From the NCBI RefSeq assembly GCF_020184175.1, contig NC_065531.1:73068604-73132603 (forward strand): 64,000 nucleotides of DNA, read 5' to 3'. The DNA comes from Aphis gossypii. Taxonomy: Eukaryota; Arthropoda; Insecta; Hemiptera; Aphididae. The notes under the pieces were generated by a model that did not search any database, had not been told where the DNA came from, and saw only the letters and a list, made by a program, of their open reading frames with translations. Both the position numbers and the translations under genes were made by a program. Below are positions 38,896 through 50,818 of the stretch, piece after piece. The first letter of the stretch is position 1, and every line of letters begins with the position of its first letter.

Positions 38896-39740
38896 AGTAT
38901 TTTTTTTAATATTGATTTATCTTCGGTTATATAGGGTAGTTTGACGATTGTATAAAATGGAAAAGTTTAAAGCCGTCGGCGACCCGTCCGTTCGTGAAAA
39001 CGAAAGCCATTTCACTTATATAACCGTGCACGGCCACCACCTCACCCTCCGGCTGTCCACGTCCGTATACAACGACGCGAGAGTTATCCGCGTTCGAGGC
39101 ACGCCTCGGATGGGCCATAAAACCTATTTCCTCGGTACACTAGGGAAAATAATCATACTGTCGTATTCCGTATATTATTATACGCGTGTACGCATCACAA
39201 GACGCAAACCACGCACTCGACCAGACGAAGATGTGTGAAGGGATGGCGTAGAAATGGTTAGTTAAATTATTAATTGACCTAACTGTATCAGCAACACTTC
39301 ATGACTTCATCGGTCCATAGCCGTCTCAGCCAACAGAACTGTACTCGATAACTCGTCGAGTTACTCCAATCTTCCTCTTTTTTTTTTACCGTTTTATGAA
39401 TCCTAAAACGACAAAAAGCAAAAAAATAAAAAGAATATTGTTATATATTTGTTTAACGTTTCGTGAGTACCGGTGAGCCGCGTCCATGCTCAACATCCGG
39501 TAGCCGACGTGCTGTCCGATCTGACCGGTCGGACGGTATCGAAATAAATGTTCTCCTACCCCACAACATATGTCCACCACAACACTTTCACTTGAACAAC
39601 ACGATTGTGAAAAATGTAGTATAAATGACTTCGCCTTACACGATAGTGCACTCTCGGTCTCCTTCCCATTTTTATGTCCACCTATCAGAACATCCGTCAA
39701 GCTCGACTTCCGAGAAAAGTTAATAGCAGTAAAGAAGGCA
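38896..39740. other. GC-richer island, open on both strands
   Basis: Complex CpG-containing sequence. A plus-strand frame at 38948-39238 (96 codons) and minus-strand frames at 38927-39118 and 39386-39700 (104 codons) overlap or adjoin. None shows a domain I recognise. On the plus strand, CGTGAGT and CGGTGAGC around 39461-39477 are donor-like. Candidate regulatory or exonic DNA, undecided. Confidence 0.4.
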
Positions 39741-40004
39741 ATAACGTAAATTTAATGTTTATGCCTGATATGTGGTCTTCAGCGCTTTTAAATATAGGAA
39801 AGAGTCCTATCAGATCTAGTTATATCTTAGAATATGTCACATAAAACGATTATAATATTATTTAATTAATTTTAATTTTGTTTCTATTATTTTATTTTAA
39901 CATCATTACAATATTATACAATATTAACTGGAATTAGATTTTAATTGACCTATATTATGTTATTAAATTGCAATCGTTTAAAATAACGATAATACATATT
40001 ATAT
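39741..40004. other. AT-rich noncoding DNA
   Basis: An AT-rich spacer between two islands. It lies just beyond the candidate polyadenylation site of the minus-strand terminal exon candidate. Confidence 0.65.
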
Positions 40005-40159
40005 AGTGCAAGACACTTTATTCTGTTTGGTTATCATTGGTTTTTAAATTTTAATCTTATCCCGTCCCGCCGCCGCTAAAAGGACTCCGCGAAAAAGGCG
40101 TCCGCGTCAGGAGCTTTTGCTGCTGCTGTTACTGCAGGTTGGTTTTCAAGGGATGCCTG
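40005..40159 (-). other. Candidate 3' terminal exon (minus strand)
   Basis: Read on the minus strand, a pyrimidine-rich tract (CTCACCCCTTCTGCAG) ends just before 40159. It is followed by a frame of 27 codons, QASLENQPAVTAAAKAPDAD followed by AFFAESF, ending at a stop at 40076-40078. About 55 nt later comes a canonical AATAAA (40017-40022 on the reverse strand), followed by GT-rich sequence. Acceptor, short frame, stop, polyadenylation signal and GT-rich downstream element occur in the expected order. I recognise no protein family and no upstream exon is identified. The plus strand is also open here, so the coding call stays weak. Confidence 0.3.
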
Positions 40160-41680
40160 CTGCAGAAGGGGTGAGCATCGGGTGCAAGAGGAGCGAGGAT
40201 TTAATTTACAGACTATACCGCGGCCACGGGACCTTTCGTTCGGAGACGGAGCCGGGCGCACAATATAGGAACCGAAAAACCACAATTCCTCGCGGACAGA
40301 CGCACTGGGAATATCTACATTCCTATTTACTATACATAGCCGTGTGTGTGGTGGGCGGTGGCGGACAGACCACCACTACGGTTTACGACTTTCTGTCCGC
40401 CGGATAAGTCTCGGCCATTTGTTACACCATGGTGCCTATCCAGCGCATCTCCCACGGGGAATCAAGGTGGAGGTTGTATTTGTTCGCGTTTCTATATTTT
40501 TTCTTTCTTTTTCTTCTCCTCTCCACCCTATCTCGACACTGTCTCTTTCTTCTCCTTTTAGTTTTTGTCTTCCGTCGGTTCGTTTTTATTTCTACCCCAA
40601 ACCCCCTCTATAACTTACATTGAAAATAATACGCATATACGTATATAATATATAGTATATATATATATAGAATTGTATTTTCGTACACACTATAATATAT
40701 TATTATATAGGTAGGTGTATATTATATATATATATAGCTATTAGCTATATATGGAGAACCGATATTCTCCAAACCATTTGTCTTGCCATCCACTGCCGCC
40801 ACCTGCCTATCGGTCTTCGCAGCGGTATAAGTCGTCCGCGCTTTTATATATATCGTATACGTAGTTCGTTGTCCCCGCCCAACACCTCCTATATGAGTAT
40901 ATTATTATCATACATGCGCCGCCAGATCGAAAACGAAATCAAAAAAAAAAAAAAAATCCACACACACATATCTCATCTATACACATAGATTATGTATATA
41001 TACATAATGTACGAGTAAGCGCACATAAAAAATGTAACCCGCGATTATTAGGGCGTTTTGTCTGTGTCGCCGGCGAATCGGTCGCGCACTTGTCTCGAAC
41101 TCGCGAGAGCGGAATTCCACCATTCCTGTTCAACCATCGATTACACATAGAAATATATATATACGGTCATTCGCATGTATATAATACTTACCTATATGTA
41201 ATATGTATGTATATATGATATAAGGCGCGGCGACGAAAAAATGCACACGCACCGTATCTCTGCGCAACAATAATACGCGTATATAATGTGTCGTACACAA
41301 TATACGGAACGTATGAATAGCATATTTTTCATGTGCTCTGGTTTCGCTCGACGTTTGCAAAAGACGGTTTATGTAGATGCGGCGGAGGGGGTGAACGATA
41401 CGTTTGTGCGAAGTGAATGATGCGAAAATTCGAACGAAACTCGCCGAGGCATTAGAGCGCGCTAACAAATGTTTCGGGTTTCGCGTACGCTTTCCGATTT
41501 CGAGTAAATCGATCAGGGACCGGATGTATATAATAATAATATATCCCTGAGTATGTGTAGATACTGTACACACTACACAGGTAAATTTTATGTCACGCAT
41601 GCGTATTGTATTATGATGTTTATCATTTTATTTGTTTCACCAACACGCCATACAGTCGCGTGGTTATTTCCGCCGAGTTA
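40160..41680. other. CpG-rich island with TA tracts
   Basis: The 40160-40620 part is complex then pyrimidine-rich (TTTC/CTTC runs near 40495-40560). TA-rich tracts lie at 40640-40760, and poly-A at 40941-40956. Minus-strand frame 41130-41600 (156 codons) is open but its product is Arg/Ile/Tyr-rich with no domain and covers translated TATA repeats, so no gene is called. Confidence 0.45.
40941..40956. repeat. Poly-A tract, 16 nt
   Basis: A pure A run directly before a short CA tract; no target duplication is seen. Confidence 0.85.
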
Positions 41681-43192
41681 GGTGCACGATGTGTTATAAA
41701 TTACAGGTAGGTATGTTGTTATTATTATATACGGCGTACAGCATAGCAATAATAATATTATCATTGTAATTATTGAAGTAATATAACAGAATGACACGAC
41801 ATCTACCGTCACATTTAGAGGCTAGGACATTGTGACTGTATAGACGCATGAAACCTCAAATCAAAACAAAAGCTAGAATCTTACAAAGTGGAATACAATA
41901 GAGAATTAAAAAATGTCCACTATAAAAAGAAGATATAAGGATACATTATAAATTACACTAGTACAGTTGTACCTACATATTAAAATATATAAATGTATAA
42001 AATATTGTTTTTACGAGGTCGTACATATTTAAAACAGTATTAGGTATATTTATCAATAATTATTACATATGATAATATGTATTTATTATTTATTATAAGG
42101 ATCTATAGTCTATATTGTATATGTATATTAAAAAGTAGGTAATTTCGCTAGAAAATATCATTGAGTATATGGAATATAATTTCACACGTTAAAAGTTCCA
42201 ATTATACCCACGAATCATATCTATGAGAGAACCCGTATAAATATACTCTAGTATCATAATATATATCGTAAATGGCTTCCCAAATTCATACTTTTAAAGC
42301 TTAAAACTATTATTTTTTAAATTATTACTGTATATTTTCAACTTAATCTCATTTATTGTACATAATCGTACGTACACTCGTATTATGAATAATAGTATAC
42401 TTAATTATGTTTATCTTATTGGATTTGGCCTGTGTTATAATTTAAAAGTTTTGATCAAAAAGAAAAAACAAAAGATAGCATAAATTAATATTATGCCATC
42501 GTCATCACAATATCATCGTCGTAGGGGTCGTTTTTACTTGTAAAAATTAAAAATACATAATAATGTAAAACACATAATCAAAATTAGAGTTCTAATCGTA
42601 TAAATGATATTTTTTTAATGAATAAATTTCCGTTAATCTTAGTGTCGTATAATACGAATTCAACATAATTAAATTTGTATATTATATCCCGCAATTGTTC
42701 AGCATACAACAAACCATTATAATGGCTAAGACAATGAGTCGGTCATTAAAAATTACTTATCCTTCGCATTTCTGTACATTATATCACGCAACGACGAGAG
42801 AGTACGTATACGGAGTTTACTTAGTTTTTATTCTCTTTCTATTGTATATGCATAACGTCGCATTGTTACCTGTTTTTAAGTGTTTTTTACAGCATTTTTT
42901 ACGATTTGAAAAAAAAAATTCGAACAATGTAATATTATATTTCCGTAATATTGTAAATGTATAATGTGTGTATTGATTAATTATCACTTGAAAGTTTTCA
43001 ATTTAAAACCTACATAATATGTTGTTGTTTCTAATTTATTGGCGGGAATATTCGTATACAATGACGTAACATAGGACGATAAGGTGCGGGGGCAGGCTGA
43101 TCGGTTAAAAGTTAATTTTCCGATAAACGGTTAGGTTAGGGTACGTCATATTAATGATTGATGTGTAAGTAATTCACGACGACAGTCTCCAC

Positions 43193-43327
43193 TATATAAA
43201 CGGGTGTTGAAGTTATTGGTTTAACATGTACATGTATATGATGGTAGGTGCTGTTTTGCTAAAACTTCACCTTTCCAGTTTCGACAAAAATATTTTAGAC
43301 AACTTTAGTCATTTTACAATAAATTAA
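43193..43327 (+). promoter_or_regulatory. Possible TATA box with following 33-codon frame
   Basis: TATATAAA at 43193-43200 is a good TATA-box match in locally GC-richer DNA. An ATG at 43226 opens a 33-codon frame (MYMYMMVGAVLLKLHLSSFD followed by 13 residues) that ends at 43325-43327. The ATG would fall very close to the expected transcription start, leaving almost no leader, which argues against it. Weak candidate. Confidence 0.15.
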
Positions 43328-43496
43328 GCCGGAAAATGATTTTTAAGAAAACTTTAGAAAATTATTGTATGTCATATCATATTATTATTTTCTAATCATT
43401 TTTACACTTACACATGATTTTTACAAACTCATACCTATTAATTTCATCAGATCTATAATAGGTATAGGTTTTTTATTACATTCTTGTCTTTTCTTC

Positions 43497-43514
43497 TTTT
43501 TTTTTTTTTTTTTT
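43497..43514. repeat. Poly-T tract, 18 nt
   Basis: A pure T run preceded by CTT-rich sequence. Confidence 0.85.
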
Positions 43515-43850
43515 GCTATGGAATTTCAAAGCTATTAATTTTGATATACTTCTCTCTTCTCTGTCTAAATGTCATCTAGCATAATATTTAATCAACTCAT
43601 TATTGATGGAGGATCAATATAATTTTTAGGATAATAATTTGTGGTGTTTATTTTGAAACAATTTTATACAGGTTTCAATATATTATAAAATATTATTATA
43701 AAACCATTTTCAGCTCATTGATTTTAAAATTACTAAAATGTCTTCAGTTGAAACACAAAAAGTTGAATTTGATTGAAACATGGTTGCAACACTGTATTTG
43801 AGATAGCCGTCGCCACTGAATACTCCTTATAGACATTATAATATAAAGTC

Positions 43851-44460
43851 ACCTTATTACTTATCCTTATAATATACACGTTGTGTCGATTTCCACTAGA
43901 TTGCGTGGCCAATGGCTTAATTTCGAGAGGAATACAAGCTATATATTATAATATGTACTCACAGTTTGTATTCAACTTACGACTTGGACGTAAGAAAGTA
44001 GAAACAATGAACAGGGGACTGCCAAAGTTGCAAGGTTCGAAAACAACGAGTTATAAATTACTTTGGACACGTGGAAGTGGCAGTCCGATATTAAATCGGT
44101 GGCGAATCCGCAGCAGCAGCAATCGTGTGTATATACTGTGGCATAAATACAAAAGACGACTTTAGTACTTTTGGAGGAGGTGTTATTCCGCAGCAGCGAA
44201 AAGGGTTTGTGCATACCTACCTCTATAATAATAATAATAATAATACATAGTAGCTGCGAGCTTCATCAAATACCTACGGCCGCCACTGTGGCTATTATAA
44301 ATATTTCGATATTGCAAATTCCGCAAGCTCACTTTTAGGTATGTACACTATTAAACACAATCATTCTTTTTACCCGTCCACAACAACGTACATATACCGC
44401 ACCCCTCGTCGACACAACACGCTACGTCCTTATTGAATTATAGTGATGTGCGTGTTTGTT
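43851..44460. other. GC-richer island, open on both strands
   Basis: A plus-strand frame at 43881-44165 (94 codons, basic C-terminal half) and a minus-strand frame at 43972-44214 overlap. Neither matches a family I know. A TAA microsatellite follows at 44224-44244. Regulatory DNA or an exon; undecided. Confidence 0.4.
44224..44244. repeat. (TAA)n microsatellite
   Basis: Seven near-perfect trinucleotide units. Confidence 0.85.
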
Positions 44461-45188
44461 ATTTTTATTGGAGTTATTTTAGTAAGAGATAAACTGTGTA
44501 GATGTATATAAAATATATTATAATATGGGCTACAATATTCATATTATGAAATAAGTATGTAATAATAAAAACAAAAAATAAATGAAAATTTAGCAGCACA
44601 TGTATTACATTCACATAACAAATCGTATATAATTAATATTTATCTTTATAACTTTTGTCCTTTATATATTTTATATGATAATATTAAGATTGTATAAAAC
44701 TGCAATCTGCAGAGAGTGTAGTGGCGGAGCATGATCTGAAAAGATCGATTGACTGATGAGAATTAAGTTAGAATATAGTTTGAGTTTATATAGTGTAATT
44801 GATAAATTATTAAACCACAAATGAATATACTGATATATAAGATAATAATCTTTCACTATAAAAAAATAATTTGTAATTATTATTACTGTAAAATAAAGAA
44901 ATTATATGTTTGTGATGCGTATGGAATAATATTTAATGTTTAATTATTTATTTTGCATCTTTTTCTCAGAATTCTAAGACACGTGTATTTTTAAGTATAA
45001 ATATTTCGTTTTAATAACATAATATCAAAACTGATCTCATAAGAGACATTTATATAGTATTACTGTTTTTTTACAAGTGCCCATGAATAAATCTATTACG
45101 ATAAATTGGTATTTATACTATTTAATTTTAATCGAAAAAATAATTTTCCGGATTCGTATTATTAAATATCATCGTTTTGAATAATTTA
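44461..45188. other. AT-rich noncoding DNA
   Basis: AT-rich sequence with no supported feature. Confidence 0.75.
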
Positions 45189-45380
45189 TAGATACTCACA
45201 TAAATTTGCAATGTAAAATAAATTCCTAATCGCGTCACTGGGATACACGTATTTCACCCAGCTTACAGGAAGTCTTGCAGACACGACTGCGGCACTGCTG
45301 TAGGGGTTGGAAAGCACCAAAGCCACGGGCGGGGCTTGCGGAAACAATCGCACATTGCAATGTTCGGAATAAGTACGATA
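45189..45380 (-). other. Stop-free minus-strand stretch with splice-like sites
   Basis: The minus strand is open for 64 codons without any ATG (excerpt: PQAPPVALVLSNPYSSAAVV, then SARLP). The GC-rich core is bounded by acceptor-like CTACAG (45298-45303) or CGCAAG (45335-45340) and a donor-like GTAAGC (45261-45266), giving possible exons of 31 or 68 nt. No family is recognised. The geometry fits an internal exon on the same strand as the terminal-exon candidate at 40005-40159 and upstream of it. Linking the two is speculation. Confidence 0.22.
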
Positions 45381-45740
45381 TTATATATATATATAATATA
45401 TATGTATAAATATTTATATATGTGCGTACACTTATGTATTGTTATGGTATAGCCGGTATGTCATCTCGGGGGTGCGGTAAGACAATGACGCCACCGTGCC
45501 TCACCACTGTGCACCCTTCAAACACTCCAAACACTCCGACCTGCGTCCGAACAACGAGCCCGTTCGGTCCAGCGACACGACTCTCACTGAATCACATAAT
45601 GTGCACCGTAATAACAATAATATAATATACCTACGCTCGTAAGACGCGTCACGGACAGAACAGGCAAGGATCTTGGGTGTCCCGAGTATATTATAGTGCA
45701 TGCCATATGAAACGACCGTTAAGTATTTAGACATATTTTT
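45381..45740. other. GC-richer island with TA tract
   Basis: TA-rich repeats at about 45380-45420 lead into complex CpG-containing sequence with a short direct repeat of AACACTCC (about 45520-45536). Short frames on both strands are unrecognised. Confidence 0.5.
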
Positions 45741-46080
45741 ATGGCCAAGAGATGAAAAAAAAAGTTTAAAAATATGAGGAAAAACGGTGCATTTATATAT
45801 CGTGATAATAATAATATATACTATTATTATACCATCGTGGAACTTTGCTGTATAATATATGGTATACGCGTGCTATTTTATTATGCACACTCGAAACTCT
45901 ACCCATGTCTATGATTTACAAAAAAAAAACCTTGTCGGCGAAAAAATATTCCAAGCTATTATATTCTTATAAAATATTATTCGTATATTATAACGATGGA
46001 AAATTTAATGACTAAATTATTATGAACTATTTTTATTTGATTTCATCCTTTTTTTTTTGCCGATTCCAATCGAAACTTAC
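45741..46080. other. AT-rich noncoding DNA
   Basis: AT-rich sequence with no feature. Confidence 0.7.
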
Positions 46081-46560
46081 GTTAAGTGTGTGCAGTGTCC
46101 ATGGTTCGATGGTTTCGCGGGGCATCAGACGAACGCTGTATATATGATTATTATAAAATAAACTAGTGAATGATATTCACGTTCTCTGCTATTCACATCG
46201 ACTAATCACCCGCCGACCACCGCAACGCACACTTTGTTCGTCGAGAGGTGTTTAATAATAACGCCGTCGAACCCATCGGGTGACGATAGCGATGATGGCA
46301 AACCCTTTGCAGCAACCAACAAAATAATAATATATAATAATTATAATACTACTGGAGATGAGGAATCCACAGACTATATAGGTAGGTACCACTCAAACGC
46401 GGGCACCACAACCGACGAACGGCACTAGGACGATCGTCGACCGGAAACCCTTTTATCAGTTCCCAATTAAAACACTAGTGCACTGCACGAAGTAGGTGTG
46501 TTGTGTTGTATTACTATGTATATTACGTTGTCTGTAACTACTCGATATTATTATGCAACG
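46081..46560. other. GC-richer segment
   Basis: Complex sequence. The plus frame 46234-46428 includes an acidic stretch (SGDDSDDGKPFAATN) followed by Asn/Tyr-rich low complexity. No domain and no convincing splice sites, so not called. Confidence 0.4.
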
Positions 46561-46780
46561 TACATTCTAATCCAACGGTTATGATGAAAGCATTACTTAT
46601 TCAATATATTATAGTTACATGCTTCATATTTAGATATATATACTGCTCAACAAAATGAAAAGCAATAACCAAACATCTTTATAAAATTAATATTATTACC
46701 GAACATTGATTATTTGTGAGTGTATGTATGGTGGGGGAAAGTTATTTTAACCCATCAAACCCATTAAATGAATTTGATGT
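46561..46780. other. AT-rich noncoding DNA
   Basis: Short AT-rich spacer before the hAT MITE. Confidence 0.7.
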
Positions 46781-46788
46781 ATTTACCT
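46781..46788. repeat. Left 8-bp target site duplication of hAT MITE
   Basis: atttacct, identical to 47085-47092. Confidence 0.85.
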
Positions 46789-47084
46789 CAATGTTTCCCA
46801 ACTGGTGGTCCATGGACTAATCCCAAGTGGTCCACGAATGAAAAAATTTAAATTTAAAAAAATGAGCGAAATTATACTTTATATTTTTTTTATTTACGAC
46901 TTAGCGCCCAACAGCCAGATAATACACTTTCGCTACCGATAACAATGTATACGTATATGTAACTATAAAATAAGTATAAAAAATTAATGATATAAAGAGG
47001 GGGAGGATTTAACTCAGGTCGTGGTCCGTGACGGTGAAAAATTTATAAAAGTGGTTCATGCCTAATGTTGAGTTGGAACCACTG
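46789..47084. mobile_element. Non-autonomous hAT-type element (MITE), 296 bp
   Basis: The left end starts CAATGTTTCCCAACTGG. The right end, read on the other strand, starts CAGTGGTTCCAACTC, matching with a few differences and one single-base gap. The element is bounded by an exact 8-bp direct repeat, atttacct, at 46781-46788 and 47085-47092. Subterminal GTGGTCC words (near 46805, 46829 and 47020) are typical of hAT-family ends. It contains no transposase frame. It differs in end sequence from the element at 35014-35297, so the two are probably different hAT subfamilies. Confidence 0.85.
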
Positions 47085-47092
47085 ATTTACCT
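47085..47092. repeat. Right 8-bp target site duplication of hAT MITE
   Basis: atttacct, identical to 46781-46788. Confidence 0.85.
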
Positions 47093-50000
47093 GCATAATA
47101 TCACTAAATACTTGACAAATAAGCAGTAAATGATATTATATCCGATCAGTAAACGAAGTTTATGTTGTACAAGTTATTGTTTATATTATGTTAGATAAAT
47201 GTATGAGTAAGATGTAAAAAAAAAAAGAAAATAGAAAAATCCATTTTATAAATATATATGTTTTTATAGGTACTGCCTTTTATTAAGGGTAATAAATATA
47301 TCTGGATGACATTGTCATATTATATTGTATTTAACTTAAACTTTCTAGTTTAATAAGTTTCGGCTCTTCAAAATAAAAATATTTTAATTCAGCTCAGCGA
47401 CTATAGAGTATCTTAAATTTAACACTGATAATGTCGAAAAAAAATGCAAAGTACGAATATAAAATTGTAAATTATACTACATAATTTTTTTATACGTTTT
47501 TCTAAATTTCATAATATATTATTGATTTGTTTTGTATTATGGATTTGTTTCTAAAAATTTGCAAATTAATATTATTTTTTGTGCGTTCAAATGTTCATAA
47601 TCTATTTACATTCCAAAATTACTTTAATATTTACTTTCCATTATTCAAACCAATAATAAAAACGCTATTTAAATTCTGAAAAAAAAATGAAACTATAATC
47701 GATATTAATTTCATACCTGTGTCAAATCAAGATGTGTTCTTTAAATACTCAAGTTTGAATAATTTAAACTGCCATTATTCTAACCTAGCTAATGATTTAT
47801 TATAATTTATTTAAATAAGTATACATTTTTCAGATAAAAACAGATAAATGGTAGAGTCTAGGGACTAGAACTCTAGGATACCCCTAATACTTTGGATGGA
47901 CTTAATACTAATTAACCGATCGCTTTATAGATCGTTAAAATATGTCATAAATAGTACGATAGTATGTGTTATTATATTTACGTACGCATATTAGAATACA
48001 TCTATATGGTATCACGGTCGTAAGTAAATAAGTCTAAAAAATCTCACATGACGTCGATTAGACTTCAATTAAAAAAACGTATAGTTCGTGCTGAAAGCCC
48101 GAAAACCTCTAAAATATAAACAATATAGGTAAATATACGTGACAATAAAATAACAAGTAAAAACTAAAAACTTACAATAGATAAATTATATATACACTTG
48201 TACAAATATATTATATATATATAAATATACAACTTGCAATTTTATATGGATGCATTTTATAATAATTTAAAGTATAATTATGAGATAGTAGATTTTTGTT
48301 TTCGTTTCCGAGGGGACTGGATTTCTTTGAAAATATTTACAACCAAAAACAAAGATATAATATTATAGCCCATTTTCCACCCATTTTCTTCCTGCAAATC
48401 CCGTCTCAGATCCAAATAAAGAGTAATGGCTTTATTTTATATTAGGTACACCGTTATGCGTGCGATGGTATAAGCTTCAAATGCTTACGTTATACGTTAT
48501 TATTATTTTACGTAGGTACACATAAGTAGGTATAATGCGGCAAACAAACGAAGCATGTAATTAATAGATATTTTATATGCATTATAACCATTCAAGAAAT
48601 AAAACTTAAACTGTGTTAACTACCTAGTTGGTTTGTTTTTATAACTTCACCGTTTTGACGATATACTTAGATAAGCTGCTTAAAAAAATTAAAGCTGTGA
48701 AAGTTTCTGCATATCAAGATATTGTATACTCTGTATACAAAATCAAACCATAAACAGCTTTTAATTATATACTCAGAAGGAAATAATCGTCAAGTTTTTT
48801 AAAAATTCTGACAATATGTGCACCATAATAAACGGCTAACTTAAAGCTATATTTATTTTCAAACTAACTAGCAAACTTTTATTTCGGTCGTTAAGATTTT
48901 TTTTTAGTAGGAATAAGAATAAATAATTACGAATTGATCTCATCCTGTATTATTAGATTATTTTTCTCAATTTGCTAGTCAAATTTATCAAACCATTTTC
49001 GTTTATCTGTATAAGCATTATTGAATGTTTTTGAAAATAAAGTAAATAATTAATATTTTACCTAGAATATACCAGGCACCAGCTATAGTAGAAGAGAACC
49101 TAAAATCAATTCGTATATTAGATGACGTATATTATACCTAACCTTTTTTCAAGTATATCTTACTCATAGATATTATGTGTATTAACGAAGTATATTTATT
49201 ATATAAAGAAATACTATTATCAAAATATATATATATATAAACAGGGTACATAAAAATATATACACTAAAAACAGGACAAAAGGCGTCCTATTTGAAGTTT
49301 GTTGAGACACAATGTTCAAAAAATAATAAAATTATTTTAACCTAACCATGAGGCGAGTATTATAAGCTTACGTACCACCTAAATAAATACCTACCATATC
49401 TATTTATTGGCAATTTTATCCACAACCTCCTCCCAATTTGCAATAACTATCGCACTTATAAATTTAATGTAATACACCACTCATCGTTGTTCCGTATAAT
49501 AATATAACATTATACAGAACAATATACATATTATATATGTATACAAAATATTATTATATGCACGTTAACTTTGGCTTTATCACACCGCTGTAACACAACG
49601 ATATACATTTCACAATAATAATAATAACATTATTAAACTCCGCTGAAGCGTACTGTGGCAGTGGAGGAGGGACTTTTGTAGACTAGCGAGTGTTTATCAT
49701 ATTATATAATATTATATTGTATATTACTATGCGTCAACGTATACATATATTGTTGGCTACAACACCCGAGGTATTGAGATAACGTTGTAAGAAATAATTA
49801 CTGTACGATTGCTGGTACCAAACACATAATAATAATAGTATGTTATTATTATATTACGTACATAGGAACTACACGATGGATCTATTTATGAATCGTTTGA
49901 AATAGTATTATTTTTTTAAGGTACCTGTACAGCTATGCCAAATGGTATGTAGTGGTCCCGACGTATTAACCGCCAATCCAACCAGTTAGAAACCACTCCA

Positions 50001-50560
50001 CGTCTCGTCTCCTTGATTTTAAACACATGAATTTATCCATCAGTTCACACTAAATTAAAATATAAACTGGCGTCAACGATTCATCGATATCGATCTTCAG
50101 TGTTTCAATAATCTAGAAAAAATAGATATTTAAAAAAAAAAAAATAAATAAATAAAACTTTTGTTATTTATTTTTATTATTTTAAGTCAAAAATGCGTCC
50201 AAACAAATTATTTATTTTATAAAATATTAAAATTAAAAATACAAATCTTTAACAGTTTTTCATTATAATTTAAAATACGTACTCAATCAATTTGAGTACA
50301 ATATTGAAAATAATTATTTATACCAGCTACATAATTATATTTATTATAGTACGACAAAAATGTGCATAACATAATATCTAATTTTATAATTTATGTAACC
50401 AAAACTATAAAACATCATTTTTACGTATAACTACCCAAAATATTTCACTTAATCTAAATTAATTTTTTTTTATTCTTGATATATTTTAATACTATTAAAT
50501 AATACTAAAATAATATATTTTTTTAATGTACTATAAAAATGTTTATTGATTGATTTATGC
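47093..50560. other. AT-rich noncoding DNA
   Basis: A long AT desert with a compact hairpin at 47853-47874. Slightly GC-richer patches at 49600-49800 and 49930-50100 hold no recognisable feature. Confidence 0.7.
47853..47874. repeat. Compact hairpin with one bulge
   Basis: AGAGTCTAG and CTAGAACTCT pair as a nine-base-pair stem with a single bulged A and a three-base loop. It may be a small structured RNA element or chance. Confidence 0.5.
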
Positions 50561-50798
50561 ATAATTGTTTACGTACAATTGTCACTACCTTTAACAGGTA
50601 CGTCTATTTGTCGCTATCCGGCGTTTAAATTACCCATAGTTTTGAACATCTTTTATTAGTCGTATACGAAAAACCATGAAGTTTATACACAATAATTGAA
50701 GCATGTATATTTTTAGCCGTTTTCGGTCTAATGTTTATTTTCCTCAATCACGCCATTACGGGAGTGACGCGGTGACAACCATCTCTATACATAATACG

Positions 50799-50818
50799 TA
50801 ATAATAATAATAATAATA
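50799..50818. repeat. (TAA)n microsatellite
   Basis: About seven trinucleotide units within the island. Confidence 0.85.

Larger units (their letters stand above)
41681..43850. other. AT-rich noncoding DNA
   Basis: AT-rich sequence with one moderately complex patch at 43060-43240 that contains a TATA-like box (43193-43200), and a poly-T tract at 43497-43514. No gene can be named. Confidence 0.65.

Noticed and set aside
41130..41600. 156-codon minus-strand frame
   Set aside because: It includes translated TATA repeat and shows no motif; no start context or splice support distinguishes it from chance.
49951..49997. AGTGGT and ACCACT inverted words, hAT-like
   Set aside because: Only six bases match and the flanks show no 8-bp duplication.
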